A DNA stretch of 64,000 nt from Linum tenue (GCA_946122785.1 CAMGYJ010000007.1:36543587-36607586); one strand, 5' to 3'. Numbered from the stretch's first letter, positions 9,669 through 21,856 are shown. Notes: generated from the letters alone by a model not told the origin. Made by a program: numbers and translations.

Positions 9669-11231
9669 TGACACGCTAAAACACAACACCTAACAATGGC
9701 CAAGTGTAACCACTGAAAGGGACTGCAGTATAGGCAAGTTTAATTATCAACCCGGGGTCTAGATCTACTGCTTACTCCGTGATTCTCTATTATCTAGCAA
9801 ACTAAGTCGAGTGAGTGTTGTTTAAAAGCAAAAGCAGTAAGAAAGCAGGAAATGGTTCGGTTTTCAAAAGCAGGTAAGAGTCACTCGGGATTGAGTCACC
9901 CTAGCCCCTTGGTTAGGTTCAATTGCAATTCCCTGGGTTGATTTACTGTTGATTAGACTGCGGAAGATCCGACAGTAGCTTGGAATCTCTTAAGCTGACC
10001 AAGCCCTCTCAGTCTAACTACCCGGCAGACGACTAGTCTTCACCGGGATAGAAAGCTGAAGCAATAAGCACAGAACTCCACTACTGGCGTCAAGAACACC
10101 AGTACAAAGCAGTAAACTGGCTAACTCTCGTATAGCCAATCTCCTACTATCGAATGAAGAGGCTCTAACAACCTAATCAGATTCTATCTATCTCAGGTTG
10201 AAGCAGAAATTGAGACAAGCTGATCAGACTCAAATCAATTCATGAAACATGCATCATTCGATTAAAATCAAACAATAATATCATCCCAAGTCATTACAAT
10301 CAAATCCCTAACACAAGGAACTAGGGTTCTTCATACCCAAGTGAGAGAAAGGTTCTACTCCATAGAGAGAGAAAAGAAAACAGAAATCAGAGTAGCCATA
10401 CTCATAAAGATGAGGAAAATCTGCTCTGGGATGTCAATCTTCACTCCTAGGGACGCAATCTGGGCTTCAATGATGAGAATTTCACTCCAAAATAGCTCCT
10501 AGGGTTTGTTCTTCGCTCTTTCTCTCTCTAAAACTCTGTTTTTGCCCAGAAAATCGAATTTTCCTCTCCTTGGCTCGAATCTGCCTTCAAAAACCCGACT
10601 CTGGGCGAATTACGGGCAGAATTACGGCCGTAATCACTTCCTGCCCGTAATTCACACCAAAACGCGCGTTTTACTTAAGCTGCAGGGGGAGAAGTTACGC
10701 CCGTAATTTCCCAATTACCGCCAGTAATTTGGGAATTACGGCCGTAATTCTTGGGGTCTTGCCCGTAATTTTATCACCGCGAGGAAATTTTGGGTAGAAG
10801 GCTCGGCCAATAAATTACGGGCATGCCCTGGCCAATTACGGCCGTAATTAGGCAGGGGCTGCCCGTAATTCTCTCTGTGCTTCTGTTCAAAGCTTCGTTT
10901 CTCCCTCGTCCGGACTCCAAATCAGTCGCCGTTTGAACCCAGACGCTCGTAGTCTCGTCCTCTTTCTTTTCATGACAAGCTTGCATGATTCTTTGTCCAT
11001 AAAGTGAGGTAGAAATCCATTCTTCTTCAGGTCATACCCGAGTTTCTTCTCCCGAATCGTCGATTGATCTTTGATTGACTTGAAACTTGCGCCTATGCTT
11101 CATTTTATGTGCTAGGACCTGAAATGTGACAAAGGAACACAACCTAGCGTAAAATAGGCCAAGGAACAATCAATTCGAGCCAAAATGGGCAGGAAACCAG
11201 AGTGAAAACACGTGCAAATACGATGCTATCA
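9669..11231 (-). repeat. LTR (5' LTR by transcription) of the nested Athila-type element
   Basis: 1563 bp, the partner of 3402-4964. The ATTACGGCCGTAAT palindromes recur at 10621-10634, 10735-10748 and 10835-10848. The promoter of the element should lie in this copy, but I cannot place a TATA box with confidence. Confidence 0.95.
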
Positions 11232-11236
11232 ACTAC

Positions 11237-11957
11237 GTCTCGAGATGGGTTGAGGCTCAAGCTCTCCCCACCAATGATGCAAGATGAGTCTGTTGACAAG
11301 TGGACAATGGCCTATCACCCCCAAACTAGTGGATAAGTCGAGCTATCAAATAGGGAGCTAAAACGGATCCTAGAAAAGACGGTGGATCAATCCCGCAAGG
11401 ATTGGTCCGCAAAGCTCGATGATGCTCTATGGGCATACCGCACGGCCTACAAAACACCAATAGGCATCTCGCCTTACCATTTGGTGTATGGCAAAGCGAG
11501 CCACTTACCCGTAGAGCTAGAGCACAAGGCTTTATGGGCCACAGAGCTTTTGAATATGGACGCTAGTTTGTGTGGAAATGAAAGGAAGTTGCAGGCGCTT
11601 GAACTTGAAGAGTGACGTCTCGAAGACTATGAGAACACCAAGATTTACAAGGAAAGGACGAAGCGCTTGCATGATGCTCGCCTGAAAGGAGGGAAGGATT
11701 TCCAGCCGGGAGACCAGGTTCTCTTGTACAACTCCCAGTTGATGCTATTCCCTGGGAAGCTAAGGTCAAAATGATCGGGCCCGTATGTGGTAATTCAAGT
11801 TTTCACATACGGGGTGGTTGAGATCTCCCACCCGGAGGAAGGAACGTTCAACGTGAATAGACATCGCCGGAAGCGTTACCTTGGAGGAGAGGTAATGCCA
11901 CTCAAGGAGGTGGTGTTCCTGCAAGATGCAGAACCCGGAATTCTCCGTCTAGCTTAA
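11237..11957 (+). pseudogene. Integrase remainder of the outer Athila element
   Basis: It continues the integrase core directly after the inserted element and its target duplication (VSRWVEAQALPTNDAR). About 45 residues are then missing, including the region of the second catalytic aspartate. The sequence resumes at YHPQTSG (11311), with a stop in place of the expected glutamine, then [21 protein letters not shown] and the C-terminal domain ([30 protein letters not shown]). Further stops fall at 11613 and near 11772. The reading ends at TAA, 11955-11957. The deletion alone rules out activity. Confidence 0.88.
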
Positions 11958-12349
11958 GACGTTAAAGAAGCGCTTGTTGAGAGGCAACCCAACGAAGGTT
12001 AGCAAGTTTGAACTACTAATACTATGTCTTGTGCTTGTAATAACCTCGTCTAGCTTAAGTCGTATTATGCCTGTGTGTGTTTTTTATTGTCTCTCCTTGA
12101 AGCTCAAATTATCCTACCCCGGTTCGATTCCTACTTTCACTCACCAAGCCCAAGCGGTAACATCACTCTACCCCTTTCTTATGCCATTGAGGGCAATGCC
12201 GAGTTTAAGTGTGTGTGTGTGTGGAGGGGGGGGGGGGTAGTCTACTAGTATGCTTGTGTGAGTGAGATGTTGCTTGGAGCCTTTTGTATGCCCAAATTTA
12301 AAAAATTTGAGGCTCCAACCAACGTTTGCATGTTCAAATTGGCCGGATG
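11958..12349 (+). other. Start of the noncoding tail of the outer element
   Basis: It carries AGCGCTTGTTGAGAGGCAACC (11969-11989), then CCATTGAGGGCAATG (12184-12198) and a TTTAAGTGTGTG...GGGGGG purine/GT run (12203-12237). These are the same landmarks, in the same order, as after the ORF of the nested element. No coding sequence. The tail is interrupted by the CACTA element at 12350. Confidence 0.7.
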
Positions 12350-12886
12350 CACTACAACAAATTCGACCTATTAGGACAAAAAATTTATTTTGTCATTTTC
12401 TGTTTGTCACAATAGGTACGGTGATGTGACTAAAATTATATATGTCCTATTTGGTTTGCCTAATGTGACAAAAATAAAATTGGTCAGAATAAGTCGTCAT
12501 TTAAAGTGAGTAATGTGACAAATATTTCGTGTCGCAATTCATTTTGTCAAAATCGGCGTCACATATCGGGATGTAAGAGACTCAACATTGACAATTTTAT
12601 GTTGTCAGAATATTTCGTCATTTAAAGTGAGTAATGTGACAAATATTTCGTGTCACAGTTAAGTTTGTCAAAATAGGCATCCCATATAGGGATGCAAGAG
12701 ACACAAAAATGAAAAATTATATCGTCAGAGTAGCTTTTGTCATATTATGCCTTCTTGAATTGTTTAAATGACAAAGTATTTTGTTACAATAGATATCAAT
12801 AGTCTCACGGCGAGCTGACAAAATGGCATGTTCGTCGTAATATAATTGTTTCGGCTTTGGTCTGTAAATGTTAACATAAAAAGTAT

Positions 12887-14594
12887 GGCTAAATTGCAAG
12901 TTTGGTCACTCGAATTGCTCCAAAATTTCACGTTTGGTCACTCGAATTTGTTTATTCCATTCGTAGTCACTTAAATTAGTTGAACAGTCCAAGTTCGGTC
13001 ACACTCAGTTAACCTCCGTCAGACTCCGTTAGTGCCGTCAGTTAACTGCTGACGTGGCTAACAAAGATGCCTAGTCACCCAATTTTAACCCAAGAAAAAA
13101 CAGAAATTGACCCGCCACGTCAGAAAAACATGACACCTCATATAAACACAACCCAACCCACCCAACCTAAAAAAATCATTAACCCACCCAGAAATCGAAC
13201 CCGTGATCCATCCACCCTTCTTCTTCTTCCTCTATACCCTGCTTCCGCCGCCGCCAGGGGGAATTCCCCTCGATCTCCCTGCTGCAACCCCCGCCGCCGG
13301 ATCCAAATTCGCCAGGAAGAAGAAAGACGAAGGTTGTTAGGGTCGATTCAATCAATCTCTCTTAATCTTTCATCTCTTCTGTTGAACCCTAGAAATCCAG
13401 ATCGATTCCTTTTACACAGTACAGCTAATCATATCTTAAAACTCACCAGTCACCACACTTCCTCTTCACACTCCTTCGATTCCATTTCCCCGCGGCCGAT
13501 TCGTTGACAAAAATTCACTAGATGGGTCGCGAAGTTTCACCCGAATCGGAGTCTCCATCGTCGCCGTCAACAACGGCGACCAAGACGCCTTCTTACTACA
13601 GGATTAATCATGCTGGAGCTGGTGGACTATGGGCAGAACTTGTGAGCAACAGAGGTATGATTTTCGCTCTGAGCTTGTTGAAATGCTTGAAGAATAAAAC
13701 CTCGATTTATCAGATTCCCAGGTGTGCATAAATTTTGTAAACTCATACCGTAAATCTGACATATTGCTTCCCTCGGAGATCTGGATACAGTGCCAATATG
13801 GGTGTTTAATAATGGTATGTTTGCATATCCTTACTTCCCTAGATTTTCTTTTATTGTCCCGGTGAGTCTGTGTGGTTGATAAAACTATCTGTCCTGTGAT
13901 GGATACTTGAAAATTTTCAGGTATTAGCCACCAGGATCAAGTTGATACTTCAAGCGTCTTACCTTTTGTTCAAGTTGCATATACCTTTTGCTCACCAGGT
14001 TGAAAATCGGCGACGGCGAGATGAAGCGCCAGGCTCTAGTCAATCTGAGCTCAGCGGTGGATGAAGACGAGAGGTACGTGAGAGTGGTTGTGGAATTGGG
14101 GGAAATCGTTGCCATCTTGGTCAATCTCCTCGACTCGCCGGAGATCGAGATTCGAGAAGAGGCTGCGAGATTGGCGATTCTGGATCCGGCGGCGGGGGCT
14201 GCAACAGGGAGATCGATTTCTGGATCCGGCGGCGGCGGAAGCAGGGTATAGAGGAAGAAGAAGGGTGGATGGGTCACGGATTCGATTTCTGGGTGGGTTA
14301 ATGGTTTTTTTTAGGTTGGGTGGGTTGGGTTGTGTTTATATGAGGTGGCATGTTTTTCTGACGTGGCGGATCAATTTCTGTTTTTTCTTGGGTTAAAATT
14401 GGGTGACTAGGCATCTTTGTTAGCCACGTCAGCAGTTAACTGACGGCACTAACGGAGTCTGACGGAGGTTAACGGAGAGTGACCGAACTTGGACTGTTCA
14501 ACTAATTTAAGTGACTACGAATGGAATAAACGAATTCGAGTGACCAAACGTAAAATTTTGTAACAATTCGAGTGACCAAACTTGCAATTTAGCC
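12887..14594. mobile_element. Mutator-like element (Pack-MULE type) nested in the CACTA element
   Basis: Long terminal inverted repeats run from 12887 to about 13314 and from about 14172 to 14594, near-identical for some 425 bp, beginning GGCTAAATTGCAAGTTTGG. A perfect 10-bp TSD, TAAAAAGTAT, lies at 12877-12886 and 14595-14604, within the 9-11 bp typical of Mutator-like elements. There is no MURA transposase. The roughly 860 bp between the repeats is not transposon-like and includes an apparent host gene piece (see 13998-14171). Confidence 0.93.
13998..14171 (+). pseudogene. Captured ARM-repeat-like gene fragment inside the MULE
   Basis: One frame encodes IGDGEMKRQALVNLSSAV, DERYVRVVVELGEIVAILVNLL and IEIREEAARLAIL, with the spacing and amphipathic pattern of armadillo repeats in plant ARM/U-box-like proteins. 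It starts just after a pyrimidine-rich CACCAG that could be an old splice acceptor, and ends where the right inverted repeat begins. I infer a host gene piece copied as DNA, intron included. A second unassigned frame at 13522-13731 may be another captured piece. There is no sign of a working gene. Confidence 0.5.
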
Positions 14595-16207
14595 TAAAAA
14601 GTATATATTCAATTATTTATAAATAAATAAATATCTATATAATATTTAAGTTATAATTTAATTCATAAAATACGGATGTTAAATGTGTTATAAAAATATA
14701 ATACATGCTTTATACGACCAGAGGTATATAAGCATCTCTTAAACTCTACCTCTCACTTCTCTCGATTCTCTCGTCATTTTCTCTAGAAAACAAATCAAAC
14801 TTCTATCTATTCTTTTCTTCTCTCCTTCTCTTCGATCTATTCTTTCCATCCCCTTTTCAGATCGAGCAAAAATACTTCCCCCCTCTCCATCTCTTCTAAA
14901 AAAATGACTCAATCTGCCTCTTTGATTTCTCAATCTAACCTAATCTCCCTCCCTTCTCTTCTGTCAAAGATGAAACTGAAGAGAGACGAAAGGGTGGTGG
15001 CATCGAAGGGCACGACGGCGATGAATGCCGACAGAGATGGCAATGACGACGTCAGTACATTGAAGTTCAATCAACCTCACCTCTCCCTATCATTCTCTCT
15101 ACTTGGAAGATCAAACAAAACAAAGAAGAAGAAGAAGAAAAAAACAAAATCCGAAACCCTAGCTTTCTCGATCTGTCGCTACCTCTTTGCGATAAACAAA
15201 ATCAAAATCCCCTTTCCCCTCTCTGGATCTAGCTTCACCTTTTCTCTGTTATGGTTATGACGAGGAGGAAGAAGAAAGGAACACGAGGCCGACGGAACAG
15301 ACTGACGCCGACGATGCTGGCTACAGAGGTAAGGTTAATGCATGTATTTTTTTTCCGATACTTATTTTGGGGGTGTTTTAGGTTTCTAATCGTTTTATTT
15401 TGTGTTCTGGGTTTTTTTGTGGAGGTTTAATACGAGGAGAGGAAATCTGGAAATGGAATCGTTGTCGAAATACTGGCCAGTAACAGCGGTGGGTAAAATC
15501 GGCCATTCCTCTAGTCTTTCCTCAAGACTAGAGACGACGAGCTAGAGCGAGGTTCAAGATCTAAATCCTCGATGACAGTGACTGGGAAGCCAATCCCAAC
15601 ATCCTCGATCTAGTCTTGCCCTTATTTGTCTGTGTTCAATAGATTAGAGGCTGTAATGTAATTTGCCACTGCTCTTGTTAATTGTTGTACGAGAGTGGCA
15701 GGTTAGACTGCTATGGAAATGGTTGTAATGTTTAGGGTGTTTGGTAATCTTTCCATTATCAGGTTCCAATGCAGAAAAAAATTTCGAATTATGAAATTTT
15801 TGAAGCACAAAATATATTAATTATAATATTCAGCTATGACAAAATAATGTTGTCACAATAAACACTTGTGACAGATGCAGTAGTCACAATATACAGTTAT
15901 GACAAAATATAGTCATGTAATGTGACGAACAATTCTCCCCAAATCACCAGATTATGACAATCGTAATGACAAAATATGTCGTCATAACATCTCTGTTTGT
16001 CACAATAGATTACCCAAAACCTCAGCTATACTGAAAGCAAATGTGACAACCTTGTTTTAAAGGTTTGTCACATTTGACCTATCTTGACGACGATAAAATG
16101 ACAAACATTTGTGACAACACCTTTTGTCATATTATACCTAATATGACAAAATCAGTATCTAATATGACAAAATTGCTTCGTCATAATAGGCCGAATTTGT
16201 TGTAGTG

Positions 16208-17803
16208 ATGGTGGGAAATTCTCGTGTTTGTGGCATTGATCTTGAATTGTTGCATGTGATCGAGTATATCTTATGATGATGACTGAGAAGTTCATTAGGA
16301 TAGGGCAAAAGTTTAGTTCTCAAGTGTGCATAAATGAATGGATGTCTTGACTTGATCACTTGTTGTTTACAATTGCCATGCATCGTGTTTGTGAATTGGT
16401 ATAGATGATTGGGTAACTAGGTAGCCTGTGATCTTTGAGCCATTCGTTTCTTTCGGTGTAATAGTTCCCTCTTACCACGGTGTATAGCATCACAAGTTAT
16501 CACTAGCAAGTATGATGGAGGAATAGGATTAGTCCACCCAAATGTTGATTGTCCCAAAATGAGCCATCCTTTAGTCAACCCCTTTGAGCCATGTGACTTC
16601 GTGGGTCGTTCTTGATTTAGGAGTTTCGTTCGTGTGAGCTTAAAGGTGTTAGTAGAACAACCCCCAAATACTTTCTTCGTGTCCAAACATGAGTCGCCCG
16701 TGTATCCAGGAGCTCTTACCGTTGAGTTTCCATAGAGGTTCTACATAGGAGGTTCGTGAGTGGTCCTTGCTAGGGATGAGAAAAATGAAGTGTAGTATTG
16801 GAGTGAGTTCCTTAGAAAGAGAGCATTAGTCGATAAATGTTTAGGTGGCAAGTGTTTTTACTCTCTAATACCCCCTCAAAAAAAAAAAAAAGAGAAAGAA
16901 TAGAAAAGAGAAACGAAAAAGAGGTAATAAAATGGGGTAAATAAAGTAGAGAGTGCCACGAAAAACCAAAGTACATGCTCTAGGAGGGGTTTCTAGGCAC
17001 CCAAGCCAACGAAACCCCCATAGTGTTTAGAACTCCTTCACTACCAAACCTTAAAGAACTAGCAAGAGTTGACCGAGGAAGAGTGCTTCAAGGTAGTTCA
17101 TGATGGGTGATGGTTGGAAGGGAGAGATAAGGGTTTTGGCCGATGCTAGTGGCCTTTGATTGAAGAGAAGGGTTTTAGTCGAAACCATAGACCCATCGGG
17201 TTTAGGTTGAAGATGTAGAACCTAACTTCATGATTGCCACCACCCCAAAAGCCTTTTCCCCATGTCCAAGCTAATCGTCAGTCATCTGAACCCGTGTCTA
17301 AGACCTCCGGACGAGCTAGTGGTGAAAACCATCCCGTGAACTATAGCATTTAGAGGTTACCACCGTGGTATTGAGACGATAGGGCCGAGAGGTTACGATT
17401 GTGCACATCTTTTGCACCAAAAAGGTCCCGACCACGCTAGTCTTGAGAGTGAGCGATTCATTCTTGCTTTGCATGTCATATCATACCCCAGTGAGGACCT
17501 TCGTTGCCTTTCCGTTTGTTCCTCGAACTTGAATTCCATGCATGGTTGGTTGTGGTCGATAAGTAATTTTGTTGAGACTTGCATTTATCCATGAATAAAT
17601 TGATAACTTTTCGTTTGCCCGTTTGGTGGTTTTGAATGTCGTTTGTGGTGGATGTCGGTATTTCTTGCAACGGTTCATGTGTTGATTGTCAATAAACATC
17701 AAGAATTCCCGCTTCGTATCATTTGAGTTGTCCCCAAAGCATTTGTGTAGGTTGAAATATTACCGTGTGCGTGAAATGGTTTGCTTGGGGACAAGCAAAC
17801 GTC
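16208..17803 (+). other. Rest of the noncoding tail of the outer element
   Basis: This 1.6-kb stretch has no convincing ORF and resembles, in the same order, the tail of the nested element at 4982-6480 (read on its - strand), for example around 16500-16620. It ends with TTTGCTTGGGGACAAGCAAA (17780-17799), a perfect inverted repeat around GG just before the polypurine tract. Confidence 0.65.
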
Positions 17804-17817
17804 TAAGTGTGGGGGAG
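17804..17817 (+). promoter_or_regulatory. Polypurine tract of the outer element
   Basis: TAAGTGTGGGGGAG lies immediately before the TG that starts the 3' LTR at 17818, the expected position for plus-strand priming. Confidence 0.8.
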
Positions 17818-19030
17818 TGATTCGGGACTAATTGCACATGTTTTGCCCCCGTTTTGCTTAGATGTTTGTGCCAAATTCGCTCCTTAAAGGTCGTTTTTAC
17901 GCTAGGTTCTTCGTGTTTGAGTGTATTTCAGGATTTAACAGGTAAAACTTGCCTCGGAGTCGAAGGATTGGCGAAAAAGATCGAAAACTGGGAGAAGAGG
18001 TGAAAAAGCGCCAGTTCACGGCTAAGACCGTGAACACAAGCAGTTGCCCGTGAACTGGCGTGAACGATAAGGAGCGTTTTGGTGCGCGGCTTGAGTTCAC
18101 GGACGCGTTTGATGGTTCACGGCCGTGAACTCAACTCTTCTCGGGTTTAAATGCTGAGCTGCAAGGAGGAGAGGGAGGAGAGCCCACTTTTGTGAGAGAA
18201 AACCTTCCTCGGCATTCTAGTGAGAGAAACAGAACAAAAGAGAAGAAGAAGGTTAGGATTTGGCTTCAAGGCAGATTTTGGGAAGATTTCCCCAAGGAGA
18301 TCTCAACTCAAGGGTTAAGAAGAGAGGAGGGGCATCCCCAAAAGATGGTTTCCACTTTTTTCCCTTTTGTTCTTCCCACTTCTTCCATGGTGTAGTCCTC
18401 CTTTCATTTGGGTATAGTGAAACCCTAACTCTACCATGTAGTTTACTTGTATGTGGTTTGGAAACTTTGGATGATTGATATTGGGTATTGTTCAATTCAA
18501 TTTTTGAGGCATTATTCACCATGCTTGTGCATGCTTGTGCTTAACAACTTAAGGGTTGTGCATGTGTTGTGCTTAGCATCCTAGTGATTGTGCATAATTA
18601 TGCTTAGCACCCCTATGTTTATGCATTTAGGTGTTAGTAATCTAATTTGGCACCTTAGCCTAGTTTAGAGAGGAAAATCCCACTTTCAAGGGAGACTCAA
18701 TCGAGTTGGTTTTCCTTCTGCTTTCTAAGCCACCTAAACTAGGCTGAGTTAGGGCAACCTTCAATATTGAATTAAACAAGTTGATTAATCGTAGTTAAAC
18801 CATCCGACCTTAGAGTTGAGTGAGGGAGTAAGTCGATCGATTACTGATTGTCTAAACCGAGAGGATCGAGTGACACGGCCTTTCATCCTCACCTCGGTTT
18901 AGCAATTGAGACTATGGTCTCCGACCACATACTCTTTCCTCTGCGGTTCACGATTAACGTGCCCAAGGCAATCGTTCCAATCCTTGTAGCATGGTAGCGG
19001 TTAGGGGGGAGCGAAACCCAAGTGACTTTC

Positions 19031-19151
19031 TGTAACATCCCATTACGGCAAAACCCATATTTCGATCGCTAGAAAGTTCGTGATTTAAAATCGAGCATTT
19101 TGGCAGTATTTCAACGAAAATCGGATTATCGATCGATCAGATAAATATACG

Positions 19152-19188
<37 letters not shown>

Positions 19189-21036
19189 CATCAAGCGGCC
19201 GGGCCGCATATATATTAATTCCCCTGTCCATTATCTCCACCATCATCTTCCATTATTCGGACCGAGAGAAAACCGACCGAGCAGAGGCGCACAGGGCATC
19301 GCGAGGGTAAAATCTCATAGCTCAATTCTTGAGCATAAGTGATCCTAAAATCCTGAATTTCTTGAATTCCTGATAAGCCAAATTAGGGTTTTGGAGTATC
19401 CGGAAGACGGATTGAGCCCAAATTTCATATACGAGCTTCCTGCAGCGAGGGGATATTAGGACGGTCTCGGATTTTAATTCGGGGTTCGTTCCTGAAATTG
19501 ACGTTTTAGTACGAGAAGGTTAAACCGGTGTTTGAACGACCAGAACTGGTGAGGGATTAGCACGGCATACCGGGTTTGTCGTATCACGATAATTATATTG
19601 ATGCTTAGAATTGACCTAGGTGAATTAGAATGGCATGATTAGGGGTGTATGGACTTTTATGCTATATGATGAACCATGGATGGTTGTATGATATTATTGA
19701 CTTGCCCTATCCGATATGGACCTTGTTTATGTTGATGATTGCATACATGTTGCCATTTGTGGCTTAACCGTTGATATGACTTCATGGTTGTTCGATCAGG
19801 TGTTTTGACATGATGTGATATTGTGGTTGTATTTGGATGCACAAGTGGGGGAAATAAACTTCCCAGGGTGATATTATGATGTTTAAGGAGGATGACTTGC
19901 ACGAGGGTTTATCCCGAGGAAGTGCAATTATACGACTCCTGGTTATGTTGAGCCAATTGTGGCCAGGTCAAGAACATGTCCAAGTAACGAATTATGATTA
20001 AGCAAGATGAGATATGGATCATGTATAAGATTACCAAACAAGAGTGATTTGGTCTCATGGTCAATTACATAGTAATTAGGGCTCCCCATGCTATTACTCC
20101 GTTATGATATGTTATGTCACACCCCTGATGTGGTGTTGACCGTTGATTCATCATGAGATATGACCACACCCAGAGTGGTGTTGAGTCCGATATGACCACA
20201 CCCAGGGTGGTGTCAGGTCCGATATGACTACACCGGCAGTGGTGGGTCCGATATGACCACATCCACGAGATGTTTGGTCCGTATTCATGGGAGAGTAATT
20301 AGCATGGGAGTAGCCAGGCGCCTATAAGTAAAACATGATAAGACACACGTGCATAAGTCAAGGTGGTTGAGTCTTTTGCCCTTTGGGACATGAGGATGGC
20401 TGAGGTTCGATCCTAGTGTTTTGGCTTGTTTGCTAGATGTATGGTAGGGGTATGCTCTGTTATGAACTCACGATGTTATGATTATCTCACTCAGCTATGA
20501 GCTGACCCTCTTTTATTCTTCTTCTCTGCTTATGCTATGTGTAAGTAGATCATCAGCAGCAGCAGTAGATAGGTGTTAGGTGGGAGAGGAGCTAGAGTTG
20601 AAGTCAAGATGAGGTATGGTCTTCAACTATTCTGTGCTTGGACGACTACTTGAGATTTTGGCCACTGATCCACACCTTTTTGTAAACTGTTTTGAGAACG
20701 TTTTTCATGTGCATACTAGCTTCTGATGTAGTGTGAGACATCCACAGGTGTGGAAAGTTGATGATATGTGTATATTTGTGTAACATGAAACTGTGACTAT
20801 GGCTATGAAAAGCCAATGCATATGGCAGTGAGTGTATATGTTTGTCTATGAATGCATGGATTTAGATGAATTATTTTGCAGGATCAGATGGAAGAACTGT
20901 TAGCCCATTACGCGAGTAATTCATGTCGAAATTTTATTTGGGTAAATTTTGCTAATTAATGTAACACCCGAGATTATTTCCGCTGCAATTATATGAAAAA
21001 TATGATTAGGTAATACGTATAGGGTAGGGTGTTACA
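19031..21036 (+). repeat. 5' LTR of the chromovirus-like element
   Basis: It contains a (TA)n run at 19154-19184 that the other LTR lacks, and a four-unit minisatellite at 20157-20280. An 81-codon - strand frame at 19657-19902 recurs at the same LTR position in the second copy and is not evidence of a gene. Confidence 0.92.
20157..20280. repeat. LTR minisatellite, 29-32 bp unit, four copies
   Basis: Units start GATATGACCACA at 20157, 20189, 20221 and 20250. The best units contain the dyad CACACCCAGGGTGGTGT. The same array is in the second LTR at about 22928-23050. Confidence 0.85.
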
Positions 21037-21856
21037 GTTTGGTATCAGAGCTGGTTTGTTTTCTGCATTATGGGCGTGTTACTTTCACCCTTGAGGACTG
21101 ATCACCCTCGAAAGGGGAGGGAGTACTCCATACCTGTACTTGCACTAAACTTTACAGGATTTGGACCAAAGGTGATGATGTGTTGCATAGTCAGTTGCAT
21201 ATGGTCAAACATGATTTTGAGTATTTCAAGGAATCTTGAAAATTTTATGGTTCAAGAGATTTTTTAAAATATGTGGAGTTTTTTTATCTTGTTGTCCAAG
21301 TAATGATTTTGAAGAAAGTTTTGTTTCAACCAAGGGAGTAACTTGGTTAGACACAAATTGTGTGTGGATCAAACTAAGGCCAATGTTTCCTTGTGGTTTG
21401 CACGGAAGTACTTTCAGTGTTACTACTAACCGATCGACTGATCGAGAAGCATGGTGGCTAGCTACAGTTGAGTTTAGGCTGTGCTAACATGATGAGTTGT
21501 GATGGTAGATATTTGAATAGAAATATGAATATGGATGATTTTGTGGTAACCATTTTGTAGGTTGATATAACCTTGTGTTAGTGGCAACCTACTTTGCAGG
21601 TTAACAATCTTGCTTAGTAAGCTATGTTTTGAACTTGTTGATGTGCTTTTGTTGTGATAACCCGATATAGGTTTTTGAAACCTTATATTGGGAACTTGAG
21701 GTGTTATGTGTTTACTTATGTAATTAAGATATCCTAGCCTAAGAGTTAGGTAGTAACAAGATTTGTGAGAGTGTAGGTTAGGAGGGGAACGAGCAGATAG
21801 GTACTATCGACTCAAGGATAGATATCGGGGACGAAATATTTTAAGGAGGGGAGAAT
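21037..21856 (+). other. Short internal region of the chromovirus-like element
   Basis: After the initiator tRNA-Met primer site I find no frame with gag, protease, RT or integrase motifs, only short unrelated frames. The region ends in the polypurine tract. The element is therefore non-autonomous or an internal deletion derivative. Confidence 0.8.

Larger units (their letters stand above)
3402..11231 (-). mobile_element. Young non-autonomous Athila-type retrotransposon with intact gag-protease ORF
   Basis: It is bounded by 1563-bp LTRs (3402-4964 and 9669-11231) that begin TG and end CA, and flanked by a perfect 5-bp TSD, ACTAC (3397-3401 and 11232-11236). I noticed one base difference between the LTRs (3631 C against 9898 A), so insertion was recent. 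Transcription is on the - strand: tRNA-Asp primer site 9662-9645, single long ORF 9525-6754, noncoding tail, polypurine tract beside the left LTR. There is no RT, RNase H or integrase core, so it depends on another element for replication. It sits inside the integrase gene of the older outer element, in the opposite orientation. Confidence 0.95.
12350..16207. mobile_element. Non-autonomous CACTA (En/Spm-type) DNA transposon
   Basis: The termini read CACTACAACAAATTCGACC at the left and the reverse complement of CACTACAACAAATTCGGCC at the right, extending to about 27 bp with few mismatches, and are flanked by a perfect 3-bp TSD, ATG (12347-12349, 16208-16210). Both ends are rich in short subterminal repeats built on TGTCACAAT / ATGTGACAAA. 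At 3858 bp, 1708 of which is a later MULE insertion, it has no recognisable transposase. The unexplained middle (14740-15700) contains a 118-codon frame (14904-15260) and possible splice-like sequence; I do not recognise it. Confidence 0.92.

Noticed and set aside
12203..12238. Simple GT/G microsatellite with no meaning
   Set aside because: Partly expanded simple repeat, but its place after CCATTGAGGGCAATG matches the conserved inner polypurine-like motif, so I kept it as part of that finding.
13067..13507. 146-codon + strand frame
   Set aside because: Most of it is the MULE inverted repeat, and the same sequence is present in inverse at the other end; composition is repetitive and no domain is visible.
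19657..20262. Two - strand frames repeated at 22428-23033
   Set aside because: Identical frames in both LTRs of the chromovirus-like element; repeat content, not genes.
20147..20290. CRISPR-like array of four spaced repeats
   Set aside because: The units abut without unique spacers, lie in an LTR and occur in both LTR copies of a plant element.
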